From NCBI GenBank assembly GCA_022565015.1, contig JADFKI010000067.1:1-13593 (forward strand): 13,593 bases of DNA, in the 5' to 3' direction. Shown here one piece after another: positions 1-7,110 of this stretch (within the stretch, counting starts at the first letter, position 1; every line of letters starts with the position of its first letter). Source of the DNA: Chloroflexota bacterium (lineage in GTDB: Bacteria > Chloroflexota > Dehalococcoidia > Lucifugimonadales > JADFKI01). The notes under the pieces were generated by a model. The model saw only the letters and a program-made list of their open reading frames with translations, was not told the DNA's origin and searched no databases. The position numbers and the translations under genes were made by a program.

Positions 1-1
1 G

Positions 2-241
2 AAGGGCAACGAGGCGTACCTGAGCATAATTATCCGTTCACGCGGCATCACGGGCCTGGGAACAATCTCGGACGTCAAACACGGTGTAATCGAGCGCATG
101 TTCACGGCCGACCTCGGCTACCTCCAGGAGCTGTATCGCAGCGTCAACGAAGACGCGACGCTCGGGCGGGTTGCCTGCCCGAGCTGCAGCACTGAGTTCG
201 AGGTGGAGCCGGGGGAACTGATGGCGCCAGTGGGGGCATAG
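2..241 (+). CDS. T4 gp26-like baseplate/tail assembly protein of CIS, C-terminal fragment
   Basis: The frame is open from the left edge to a TAG at 239-241 and gives the last 79 residues of a longer protein. The pattern (a hydrophobic strand YLSIIIRS, then ISDVKHGVIERMF and ADLGYLQELYRSVNE, then a C-terminal CPSC pair followed by an acidic tail) matches what I know of the small 'T4 bacteriophage base plate protein'/tail assembly family found in extracellular CIS clusters between the tube and the DUF6760 gene. The two cysteines at the end could form half of a metal site; no second pair is seen here. The stop overlaps the presumed start of the next gene, which suggests translational coupling. 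In this family the product is thought to act in baseplate assembly. The N-terminus is outside the window, so length and start cannot be judged. Confidence 0.72.
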   Translation, partial: KGNEAYLSIIIRSRGITGLGTISDVKHGVIERMFTADLGYLQELYRSVNEDATLGRVACPSCSTEFEVEPGELMAPVGA

Positions 242-396
242 CAGTCTATCCGCAGGAGCGACTGTACGAGGAGTTGGCGTTTCTCGCCTACTACCTTCAC
301 TGGCCGGCCCAACAGCTGTTCTCCCTCGACCATTCCGAGCGATTGCGCTGGGTCGGTGAGGTATCGGGTATCAATAAGAGCCTGAACCAGACCTAG
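238..396 (+). CDS. DUF6760-like small CIS protein
   Basis: About 52 residues, too short for many gene callers. The translation begins (I)AVYPQERLYEELAF and continues with LAYYLHWP, a SLDHSERLRWVGEVSGIN segment and a short tail. This is the typical pattern of the DUF6760 proteins found next to tube genes in extracellular CIS operons: a YPxxRLYEE start, an aromatic FxAYxxHWP helix and a SLDHxERxRW helix. Function is unknown; a role in assembly is inferred from context only. The start is a problem. Between the in-frame stop at 193-195 and the conserved YPQERL there is no ATG, GTG or TTG. I placed the start at ATA 238, which overlaps the preceding TAG by four bases (ATAG). A TTG further in (the codon for L12 of this translation) would remove the conserved start. 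The family match is fairly strong and the start is weak. Confidence 0.66.
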   Translation: MAVYPQERLYEELAFLAYYLHWPAQQLFSLDHSERLRWVGEVSGINKSLNQT

Positions 397-516
397 CCAA
401 GGGCTCGCGGCGGAGAGCGGCTGAAGAGTGAATCAGCGTGCGCTCGGAGGTCCCAAGATACATTCGGGCGCACGCGCAACGAGAAGACAACAAACACCAG
501 AAAGAGGAAGTATCTG
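397..516 (+). other. Intergenic leader of the tube gene
   Basis: These 120 bases separate the DUF6760-like gene from the tube gene and are the longest gap in the CIS operon. They contain a strong hairpin (listed separately) and, close to the tube start, an AGAGGAAG Shine-Dalgarno-like stretch at 503-510, six bases before the ATG. I see no convincing -10/-35 promoter pair. A separate promoter here cannot be excluded, since tube protein is needed in many copies. Confidence 0.5.
436..475 (+). promoter_or_regulatory. Imperfect 13-bp hairpin upstream of tube gene
   Basis: The left arm 436-448 and right arm 463-475 pair over 13 positions: the outer eight (GCGTGCGC with GCGCACGC) are perfect, and the inner five include two G-T wobbles. 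The loop is 14 bases. No T-run follows, so an intrinsic terminator is unlikely. It may be an mRNA-stabilising or processing element that raises tube expression relative to the upstream genes; that role is inference. Confidence 0.45.
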
Positions 517-978
517 ATGCCTACGTTAGGCGGCCAGGGCCAACGAGCCGAGATGTGGAGAGACGAGCTCCGCCTCGACCTGTTCTGGGTAGAGGTAGGA
601 AGCGTTCTGGTGGCTGCGTTTACGGGATGCTCGGGCCTCAGTGGTGAGATCGCGGTCGAGACCTTTCGCGAGGGCGGCCTCAACGACTATGAGCACAAGC
701 TTCCCGGTCCGGCGAGCTACGGGAACATCACCCTTACCGGAGGCATGGCGGCCACGCACGAGCTCTGGAAGTGGTTCAACGAGGTCGCAACGGGAAATGT
801 CGTAAGACACAACGTATCAATAGTGATGTTCGCGCAGGACAAGACGGAAGCTTTTCGCTGGAATCTGGAAGGCGCTTTTCCCGTCCGCTGGGAGGGGCCC
901 ACGTTCTCCGCGGATGATGAGAATCTTGCCATCCACACGGTGGAGCTGGCCCACAAGAGCATTACGGTGGGCAACTGA
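517..978 (+). CDS. CIS inner tube protein, T4 gp19-like family
   Basis: This 153-residue protein would form stacked hexameric rings of the inner tube through which cargo is held and ejected. Visible family features are the FTGCSGLSGEIAVETFREGG block (about residues 35-54), the HKLPGPASYGNITLTGG strand-turn (60-76), ELWKWFNEV (82-90), VSIVMF (100-105), an AFRWNLEGAFPVRWEGP core (112-128) and the IHTVELAHKSI end (139-149). Length and order fit the second type of tube protein in Afp/PVC-like clusters. The start ATG has AGAGGAAG six bases upstream. A second in-frame ATG (residue 13) lies just before the usual conserved start region and is a possible alternative. The N-terminal stretch (MWRDELRLDLFWVEVG) departs somewhat from the common DPxRxxxFxVEIDG form. 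It is followed by the giant disordered gene. Confidence 0.88.
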   Translation: MPTLGGQGQRAEMWRDELRLDLFWVEVGSVLVAAFTGCSGLSGEIAVETFREGGLNDYEHKLPGPASYGNITLTGGMAATHELWKWFNEVATGNVVRHNVSIVMFAQDKTEAFRWNLEGAFPVRWEGPTFSADDENLAIHTVELAHKSITVGN

Positions 979-1000
979 TTACCATGCCGCGACTATTTAT

Positions 1001-1005
1001 AGAGG
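1001..1005 (+). promoter_or_regulatory. Ribosome binding site deciding a TTG start
   Basis: AGAGG six bases before TTG 1012. It is the reason for choosing this TTG as the start of the 1160-residue protein. The nearby ATG at 984 opens only a 13-codon frame. Confidence 0.5.
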
Positions 1006-1011
1006 TCGAAA

Positions 1012-4000
1012 TTGGCAGACCATAACGAAAATATTTCTACGGACCTACCCGCGTCGGAGGTCGAGCCTCGCCCGTCAGACGCCGGTCCAGATGCGATCAA
1101 GCACACGGACGGACATGACGACCCGCCAGGTACTGGCGGGTATATCGGCAGGGTGGGCGCGCGTGCCGGAACGCTGGCCCGCGCCATTATTTCGCGCAGC
1201 GCCGCCGCCGGGAGTCGCGTGAGGCGGCCGATAGGCACGGCCCTGGCAACGCTCGGAGGGATGCTGCCCAGCGTAGCCCGAAGAGGCGCCGGCGGCATCG
1301 GGCTGTTCCGAGGGACCATCAATTCCAGCAATGACGCGGTCGAAGCCCCGGCCAGAGCCAACGGACGGGAGCCTTCGAAGCTAGTATGGCTCCAACCCGT
1401 AAGTCCCCGAACGGATGACGTTGGACCTATCTCCGGGCCTGTCATTAGCGAGACGGTAAGGAGGCATCCTGGAAAACCTCGCGGCAAATCATCAAGAGAG
1501 CGAACAAAGGAATCTTCGGCCGGAGACTCCCTTAGCTCATCCAAGAAGCCTCGGAAAAAGTCGGCGGGAACCGCCGGACCCATCGGAAGAGCCGCCGCGA
1601 CACGGATCCGGCGAAGGCCCGACCCCAGGTCGCTGCGTGAGCTGCCGACCTACGTGGACAGCCCCGCCGTTATGCCGACGGAACGGGCTATAGATGGCAG
1701 GCTCTCTCATCCTTTCATATCCAAGTCCAAGTGGGCGCCTACGGAGTACGAGTCGACGAAAGAACCGCCTCCGGTGACAGTGGAAGCCATCCTTCAGCGT
1801 CGCGTAGACACGCCAAAGGAAAACAGGCTTCGGCCGGTGAGCTTTAACCGACAGGCCGATTCGAGAATCGAGAATCCGATCGGAAGGCCGGCCGCCAACC
1901 ACACGAATACGAATTCTTCCAGCGAGGTGGGTAGGACAAGAGACGCACCCAAGCCGACGAGCCTTCACCAGGTCTCTGTGATCCATCGAGGCGTTGCCGA
2001 GCCGGCCGTACCCTCGGAAAAGACCTCCGAGGTCCCTGATAGGCGGCCCAGGATAATTCAGCGCTCGAAGCGGATCATCTCCAGGGGCCGCGATGCGATT
2101 CTGAGAAAACACAAGGCCTCCGATTCCACGCCTGATGGCGGGGCCGGGCAATCCGCAGCCGTCAACATAGAGCCTCCGATCGGCACAGCTGAGACTGGTT
2201 CGGGCAATGCAAAGAGTGAGAGGATATCGCGGAGTCCTCTTTCTGAGCCACAGAGTGGACGTAAGGACGGAGTGACGGGTCCGATTCAGAGCGACCCAAT
2301 CGCAGCAACGGCCACAGCCAGGGAAGCGCGAAACACCAATGCTCTCGTGCGGGAGCAGCCCTCTCTCAGCGCCACCTCAGTCGTGGACGCGGGTAATGCC
2401 GGCCCTGCGCCGGAAAATATCGGCATCAGCTCGTCGAACGGCGTGGACGTCGCGCCGGTCCAGGGTAAGGCAAAGGGCATCGTGAATCGCGCCAGGGAGC
2501 TTGTCTTTCGAAAGCCCTCGAACGAGTTGCGGGCCGCCTCCGATTCCGATGAAACGACGTTGATTGCCGACGCCGTACAACGCAGTCCAGACAGCAAGCC
2601 TAATTCAGATCTCAAGGGCTCCGCCAAGAACAGGACGATCCTGGCCAGGGCACGGGAGAAGATGGCACGAAAGCCAAAGGCTGCCAGGCCCACGGCTTCG
2701 ACCGCAGACCAGCAGGCTCCGCAAGAGGCAGTGCGGTCCGCGGAGACCGTCAAAAAGCCTACGGAAGCAACAAGCAAGAAGAGCGTTCCGCCCGTAAGGC
2801 GTACGCTTGATGCCAGGCCGACCGTGCCATCTTCCGAGATGCCTCAGGGCATCAATGACGTTTCCGAGAGCGACTCCCCGGCCGGCGAACCTGGGATTTC
2901 GAGCGGCAAGGTCGACCGCACCCAGTCAAGCCTGCTCTCGCAGCCCATCATGGAGCACAGGGCCGACAAGCATGAGCCCGACCACACAGCGGCCCCGACT
3001 GAACCTCCCAGCATGGCGAAAACAGCGGATAGGCACGAGCCCGTTCGCCGCAGCTCGAAGGACACGGGCCCGGACGAGAACATTCCCGGCAGTAAAGAGG
3101 CGGTTCGAGATCAGAGGTCGGAGGTACTCGCCCGCAGTGAGGGAGGGCGGTCTCTTATTTCCCAGGCCGCTCACGGCATAAAGCTCGGAGCACAGCGCCT
3201 TATTTTCAAGTCCGTACCCTCCTCTTCGGCAGAGCCGCCGGCGTTGGCGGACGGTCCGTCAAAGGCATCCCCGCCAAGGGAGCGCGCCCAGCTCCCCGAC
3301 GCCGGCCAAAGAGAGACCGACACCTCCCACCAAAATATGTCGTCTTCAGTGCTTCAACGCGCAAAGGGGGACACGTCTGCACGGAAGGGTATCGTCCACC
3401 GAAGGCAAGCAAACGAAGCCCTACCCGACGGCGTTGGCGGCCATACGAACGCGGCAAAGACCCCATCAAGCAAGCCGACTGCGGCCAGGTCACCGAGTCG
3501 ACCTATCGGCTCGACCAGGTCCGGCGTGCCCTCTTCTACGACAGGAGCGATTGGCAGACTCGGGGCCTTGAGGCGCATCGTTTCCCGGAAGGCCTCCAAA
3601 GGGCCGGCCAGCTCCGAAATAACGAGCATGCCCTCGGGTTCAGAGGGCCCTGAGACGGCCAGGCAAGGTAACCTGGGTCGATCCGCTCCGGAGTTGCTCC
3701 ATCGAAAGATGGCCGATGGTCCTGCGGAATCAGTAGGGCAAGGCGATACACTCGGCCAGGCGACTCTGAGGTCCCCGTTGGTGCGAACCTCTGAGCGGCC
3801 CGTAATCGAGAGTGGGGTCATCCCCACCATGCCTCAGAATAACGGCGACGGCAAGTCTGGGCGACCTACATCGAAGCCACGAGGGGCATTGAGCCACGCG
3901 CCGCAGGTCCAGCGAAGAGTACAGCCTGCCGCGGCGAAGGCGCCATTGAAGCGTGCGACGGCAGACACGCCGACGTTGAAGAGCAAGATAGGCCAGAGCC

Positions 4001-4494
4001 CCAGCGGCTTCGGACCTGAGGCAACCTTGATCGACTCCGAGGCTGGGAGAAATGGTGCGGCTGAGGAAGGGCTGGGCAGAAGGCTCGGAGCGCTGGTCCA
4101 CAAGCGGGAGTCGCATGGCGTGGACCGTGAAGACGCTCCGCATACCGGTCCCGCACGATCCTCCAAGGCATCCCGTCTCGCAGAGGCCAACGCACCCATC
4201 GTACAGAGGGCATCGTCGGCCAAAGGGCAGTCGTCTTCTAGCGATAGAGCAGTCCGCCGTGCGCCAATAGGCGGCGTACAGGCCCCGGCCCCTGTCGCGG
4301 CCTCTTCACGGGCGTCTGATCTACCGGCCCAGACGGCGGCGGTCGAGCTCGACGAAACGGAAGAGCCGCTCTATAAGAAATTCACGCCGAAGGATATCGA
4401 ATTCCTTAGCTCAAAGATGTTCACGTACATCAAGCGCAGGCTCAACGACGATCGTGAGAGGCACGGGCGGCCCGGCTTTTCCATGTGGTCGTAG
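1012..4494 (+). CDS. Giant disordered CIS-associated protein with repeated short basic motifs
   Basis: I do not recognise this 1160-residue protein as a named family. It is dominated by Ser, Pro, Arg, Lys, Ala, Gly and Glu, has no cysteine, only three Trp (126, 241, 1159) and no signal peptide or membrane segment, so most of it should be intrinsically disordered. Two short motifs recur: a hydrophobic-[Q/H]-R motif (residues near 261, 324, 349, 522, 781, 795, 896, 966, 1064, with a variant LVHKR at 1028-1032) and a PIG motif (73, 190, 289, 389, 831, 1085, with AIG at 846). Basic helix-like patches such as RIISRGRDAILRKHK (354-368) and GRLGALRRIVSRK (848-860) lie between disordered linkers. The last about 45 residues differ: EEPLYKKFTPKDIEFLSSKMF and the following YIKRRLNDDRERHGR look like a folded helical tail. 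From memory, proteins in this slot (between tube and LysM genes) of other CIS clusters often end in a similar helix rich in RxxxRERxG, which suggests a conserved anchor. Start is TTG with an AGAGG site; the next gene starts 15 bases after the stop. A role in cargo loading, tube filling or scaffolding is inference. Confidence 0.8.
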   Translation: MADHNENISTDLPASEVEPRPSDAGPDAIKHTDGHDDPPGTGGYIGRVGARAGTLARAIISRSAAAGSRVRRPIGTALATLGGMLPSVARRGAGGIGLFRGTINSSNDAVEAPARANGREPSKLVWLQPVSPRTDDVGPISGPVISETVRRHPGKPRGKSSRERTKESSAGDSLSSSKKPRKKSAGTAGPIGRAAATRIRRRPDPRSLRELPTYVDSPAVMPTERAIDGRLSHPFISKSKWAPTEYESTKEPPPVTVEAILQRRVDTPKENRLRPVSFNRQADSRIENPIGRPAANHTNTNSSSEVGRTRDAPKPTSLHQVSVIHRGVAEPAVPSEKTSEVPDRRPRIIQRSKRIISRGRDAILRKHKASDSTPDGGAGQSAAVNIEPPIGTAETGSGNAKSERISRSPLSEPQSGRKDGVTGPIQSDPIAATATAREARNTNALVREQPSLSATSVVDAGNAGPAPENIGISSSNGVDVAPVQGKAKGIVNRARELVFRKPSNELRAASDSDETTLIADAVQRSPDSKPNSDLKGSAKNRTILARAREKMARKPKAARPTASTADQQAPQEAVRSAETVKKPTEATSKKSVPPVRRTLDARPTVPSSEMPQGINDVSESDSPAGEPGISSGKVDRTQSSLLSQPIMEHRADKHEPDHTAAPTEPPSMAKTADRHEPVRRSSKDTGPDENIPGSKEAVRDQRSEVLARSEGGRSLISQAAHGIKLGAQRLIFKSVPSSSAEPPALADGPSKASPPRERAQLPDAGQRETDTSHQNMSSSVLQRAKGDTSARKGIVHRRQANEALPDGVGGHTNAAKTPSSKPTAARSPSRPIGSTRSGVPSSTTGAIGRLGALRRIVSRKASKGPASSEITSMPSGSEGPETARQGNLGRSAPELLHRKMADGPAESVGQGDTLGQATLRSPLVRTSERPVIESGVIPTMPQNNGDGKSGRPTSKPRGALSHAPQVQRRVQPAAAKAPLKRATADTPTLKSKIGQSPSGFGPEATLIDSEAGRNGAAEEGLGRRLGALVHKRESHGVDREDAPHTGPARSSKASRLAEANAPIVQRASSAKGQSSSSDRAVRRAPIGGVQAPAPVAASSRASDLPAQTAAVELDETEEPLYKKFTPKDIEFLSSKMFTYIKRRLNDDRERHGRPGFSMWS

Positions 4495-4509
4495 GGAAGG
4501 AACTTTTTG

Positions 4510-5181
4510 ATGGTAACTCAGCCGCCAAGCGGAGAGCTGGCAAAGGCAACGATATCGAACCTCGACGATCCCGGCGCAGGGGCCATCGAGGTCCTGTTCA
4601 ACCCGACCGAGTACTCCATGAGCAAGACCAACTCATGGCAGCAGGTGAAGGTCGTGGGTTCCAACGTTCCTCGGCTTGAATTCACCTCGGGCGGCGCCAC
4701 GAGCCTGAGCATGGACCTCATGTTCGATACTTACGAGAGCGGCGAAGACGTCCGCGACTACACGGGCAAGATCTACGATCTGACCAAGATAGAACCAAAG
4801 ACCGTGGACAAGACCTCCGGCGTGGGGCGTCCACCCAAATGCATGTTCAGCTGGGGCAAGGTCTTCAATTTCCCCGCCGTGATAAAGAGCGTGAGCGTTC
4901 AGTACACGCTGTTCAAGTCCGACGGCACTCCCGTTCGAGCCAAGATGAGCCTGAGCCTTGAAGAGTGCGAAGACGATACGAAGAAGGCGGCACAGAACCC
5001 GACTTCACAGGGGACCATGGGCGAGACCGTCTACGTGGTGAAACCGGGCGACACGATAGACTGGATCGCTCACGGAGAGCTGGGCGATTCGGCTCTATGG
5101 CGGCACATAGCCGACGATAACAACCTGGATAATCCCATGGACCTGCGGCCCGGGCAGGTTCTGGGCATCAGCATACCGTAA
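4510..5181 (+). CDS. CIS tube/hub adaptor protein with C-terminal LysM (Afp7/T4 gp53-like)
   Basis: This 223-residue protein has two parts. Residues about 12-152 form the CIS tube-protein domain, recognised by VLFNPTEYSMSKTNSW (28-43), RLEFTSGGATSLSMDLMFDT (55-74) and a late VQYTLFKSDGTPVRAKMSLSLEEC stretch (130-153). Residues about 173-222 are a LysM-like domain: VYVVKPGDTIDWIAHGELGD, then WRHIADDNNLDNPMDLRPGQVL. In Afp/PVC systems the equivalent joins the spike hub to the first tube ring inside the baseplate; the LysM-type fold there is structural and need not bind peptidoglycan. I chose ATG 4510 rather than the adjacent TTG 4507 because GGAAGGAA at 4495-4502 is spaced seven bases from the ATG. 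The spike gene follows after 14 bases. Confidence 0.92.
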   Translation: MVTQPPSGELAKATISNLDDPGAGAIEVLFNPTEYSMSKTNSWQQVKVVGSNVPRLEFTSGGATSLSMDLMFDTYESGEDVRDYTGKIYDLTKIEPKTVDKTSGVGRPPKCMFSWGKVFNFPAVIKSVSVQYTLFKSDGTPVRAKMSLSLEECEDDTKKAAQNPTSQGTMGETVYVVKPGDTIDWIAHGELGDSALWRHIADDNNLDNPMDLRPGQVLGISIP

Positions 5182-5195
5182 GGAAGAGATAGCAA

Positions 5196-7055
5196 ATGGC
5201 CACTGAAATCGTTGTTTCAATCTTCGAAGTAAAGGTCGGCGGCTCTTCGTTGAAGCCGGCATTGAGGGATTCCCTAAATGATATCGAGGTCCAGAACGAC
5301 CTCTATCTGCCCGACGTAGCGACGATGCGCTTTCACTTGAGCCCCTTGGAAGACGCCGGTCTGGACCAGGATGTCGAAGCCGTGAGTAAGGCGCTTCCCA
5401 TTGGTAAAGATGTAGAGATCTCGGAGAGGAAGGTGGGTGAGAGCGAGGCTAACGTCATATTCAAGGGCGAAGTCACGTCCTTCTCCATCGACTACAAGTC
5501 CATACTCGACGAGAGCCCGATGGTGGCCGTCGTGCAGGCCCATGACAAGTCCCATCGAATGCACCGCACAAAGAAAACGAAGACCTATCTCAACAAAAGC
5601 GCCTCCGATATCGCGAAAGGAATAGCCGGTGATCATGGCTTGACCCCGAAGGTCGACAGCACGAGCCAGGTCTACGAGCATCTCTTCCAGGCCAACATAA
5701 CGGACTCGCAGTTTCTCAAACAGCTGGGTGACCGCGAAAACTGTGAGGTATATGTCAGTCAGGGAGAGCTACATTTCAAGAAACACGCCTCTTCATCGGA
5801 TAGCGCCGGGGAGCTGAATTGGGGTCAGGAGCTAATGCAGTTTCGAGTGCGCTCCACCGGGGCCTTTCAAGTATCAGAGGTAGAGGTAGGCGGTTGGGAC
5901 GTAATGAAGAAGGCGCCCATCACGGGCAGCGCGACATCCTTCAAAGTCCCTTACAAATTAGAAAAGGGCAAATCGGGTCCCGACATATCCAAGGCGGCCT
6001 TCGGCAAATCAATGGTGAAGATAGTTGATGTGCCCGTCGCCACCCAGAGCGAGGCGGACACGCTGGCCAAGTCGCTGGCGGACCAGAGCGCCAGAGACCA
6101 TCTCTACGCTGAAGGACTTGTCGCGGAGGGAATGGGCCAGATACTGCCGGGCAAGTCAGTCACCATCAAGGGGGTCGGCAGTACCTTCGACGGAAAGTAC
6201 TTCGTCACATCGACAACCCACCAATTCTCAGGAGACGGAGGCTATAGGACGGCGTTTGAGGCGGGCAGCCGTCGACCCGGCACACTTCTGGAGGCCGCAG
6301 GCGGTGGTCTGTCGTCATCCGTTACCCATGGCTTTAACGGCGTTGTAGTGGGCCTTGTTACCAACAACAACGACAGCGAGAAGGGCCTCGGCAGGGTCAA
6401 GGTGAAGTTTCCCTGGCTGGACGACAATGAGGAGAGCCACTGGGCCCGCATCGCTACTCCTGATGCCGGTCCCGGGAGAGGGATGATGTGGCTGCCCGAA
6501 GTGAATGATGAGGTCCTCGTCGCCTTCGAGCACGGCGACATCAACAGGCCGTACGTCCTGGGAGGGCTGTGGAACGGGAAGGACGAGATGCCGGTCCCGC
6601 TGAGTGATGCCGTTGGAAGCGACGGCGTGGTAAATCAACGAATAATCAAGTCCCGGTCGGGCCACGTAATCATACTGGACGACACCCAGGGTAAGGAGTC
6701 CATCACGATACGCGACAAGTCCGAGAAGAACGAGATCGTCATCGACTCAGCCAAGAACACCATATTCCTCAAGGTTGACGACGCGATTAACGTGGAGGCT
6801 AAGGGTAAAATCACATTCAAGTCTGCGATGGACGACTTCATCATCGAGTGCAAGAACTTCAAGGTGAATGCGCAGCAGAACAGCGAAATAAAGGCGAACG
6901 CCAAGATTCTGGTCCAGTCCGCCGGACAGCTCCAGATGAAGGGCATGCAGGCCACCCTGGAGGGCACGGTGAAGGCCGAGGTCAAGGGCGCGATGGTCGG
7001 AGTCGTCGGCCAAGCTTTGACCGAGATAAAGGGCCTGATAGTCAAGATTAATTAG
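5196..7055 (+). CDS. VgrG/gp5-gp27-like spike protein (Afp8-like)
   Basis: This 619-residue protein would form the trimeric central spike and hub. The N-terminal half (about 1-360) is the phage late-control D/gp27-like hub, with the FKGEVTSFSIDY and THQFSGDGGYRTAFEAGSRR elements. Residues about 382-462 are the gp5 OB-fold domain: GVVVGLVTNNND, GLGRVKVKFPWLDDNEESHWARI, GMMWLPEVNDEVLVAFEHGD and PYVLGGLWNG are all family hallmarks. After about 480 comes a repetitive beta-rich spike: SRSGHVIILDDTQGKESITI, then alternating short strands (NEIVIDSAKNTIFLKVDDAINVEAKG onward) to the end. No lysozyme or toxin domain is attached, so it appears purely structural. The ATG has AGGAAGAG a few bases upstream. 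It ends 55 bases before the gp25-like gene; no PAAR gene is present in that gap. Confidence 0.94.
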   Translation: MATEIVVSIFEVKVGGSSLKPALRDSLNDIEVQNDLYLPDVATMRFHLSPLEDAGLDQDVEAVSKALPIGKDVEISERKVGESEANVIFKGEVTSFSIDYKSILDESPMVAVVQAHDKSHRMHRTKKTKTYLNKSASDIAKGIAGDHGLTPKVDSTSQVYEHLFQANITDSQFLKQLGDRENCEVYVSQGELHFKKHASSSDSAGELNWGQELMQFRVRSTGAFQVSEVEVGGWDVMKKAPITGSATSFKVPYKLEKGKSGPDISKAAFGKSMVKIVDVPVATQSEADTLAKSLADQSARDHLYAEGLVAEGMGQILPGKSVTIKGVGSTFDGKYFVTSTTHQFSGDGGYRTAFEAGSRRPGTLLEAAGGGLSSSVTHGFNGVVVGLVTNNNDSEKGLGRVKVKFPWLDDNEESHWARIATPDAGPGRGMMWLPEVNDEVLVAFEHGDINRPYVLGGLWNGKDEMPVPLSDAVGSDGVVNQRIIKSRSGHVIILDDTQGKESITIRDKSEKNEIVIDSAKNTIFLKVDDAINVEAKGKITFKSAMDDFIIECKNFKVNAQQNSEIKANAKILVQSAGQLQMKGMQATLEGTVKAEVKGAMVGVVGQALTEIKGLIVKIN

Positions 7056-7110
7056 GACCGATCGATGTGTTTGCAGGCTGTTCCAATGCGGAAGAAGGAA
7101 GACGGAAAAT

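Noticed and set aside
984..1025. Short ATG frame (13 codons) just after the tube gene
   Set aside because: It ends in a TAA after MPRLFIEVEIGRP and overlaps the ribosome binding site and start of the large gene; no sign that it is a gene.
1537..2151. Long minus-strand open frames opposite the giant disordered gene (also 2286-2777 and 3354-3830)
   Set aside because: They lie inside the plus-strand coding gene, have no recognisable domains and no convincing ribosome binding sites; their openness follows from the biased codon composition of the plus-strand protein.
1012..4494. Reading the giant protein as the CIS tape measure
   Set aside because: Tape-measure proteins are normally long, largely helical and placed after the fibre gene. 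This one is mostly Pro/Gly/Ser-rich and sits between tube and LysM genes. The role remains open, so I did not assign it.
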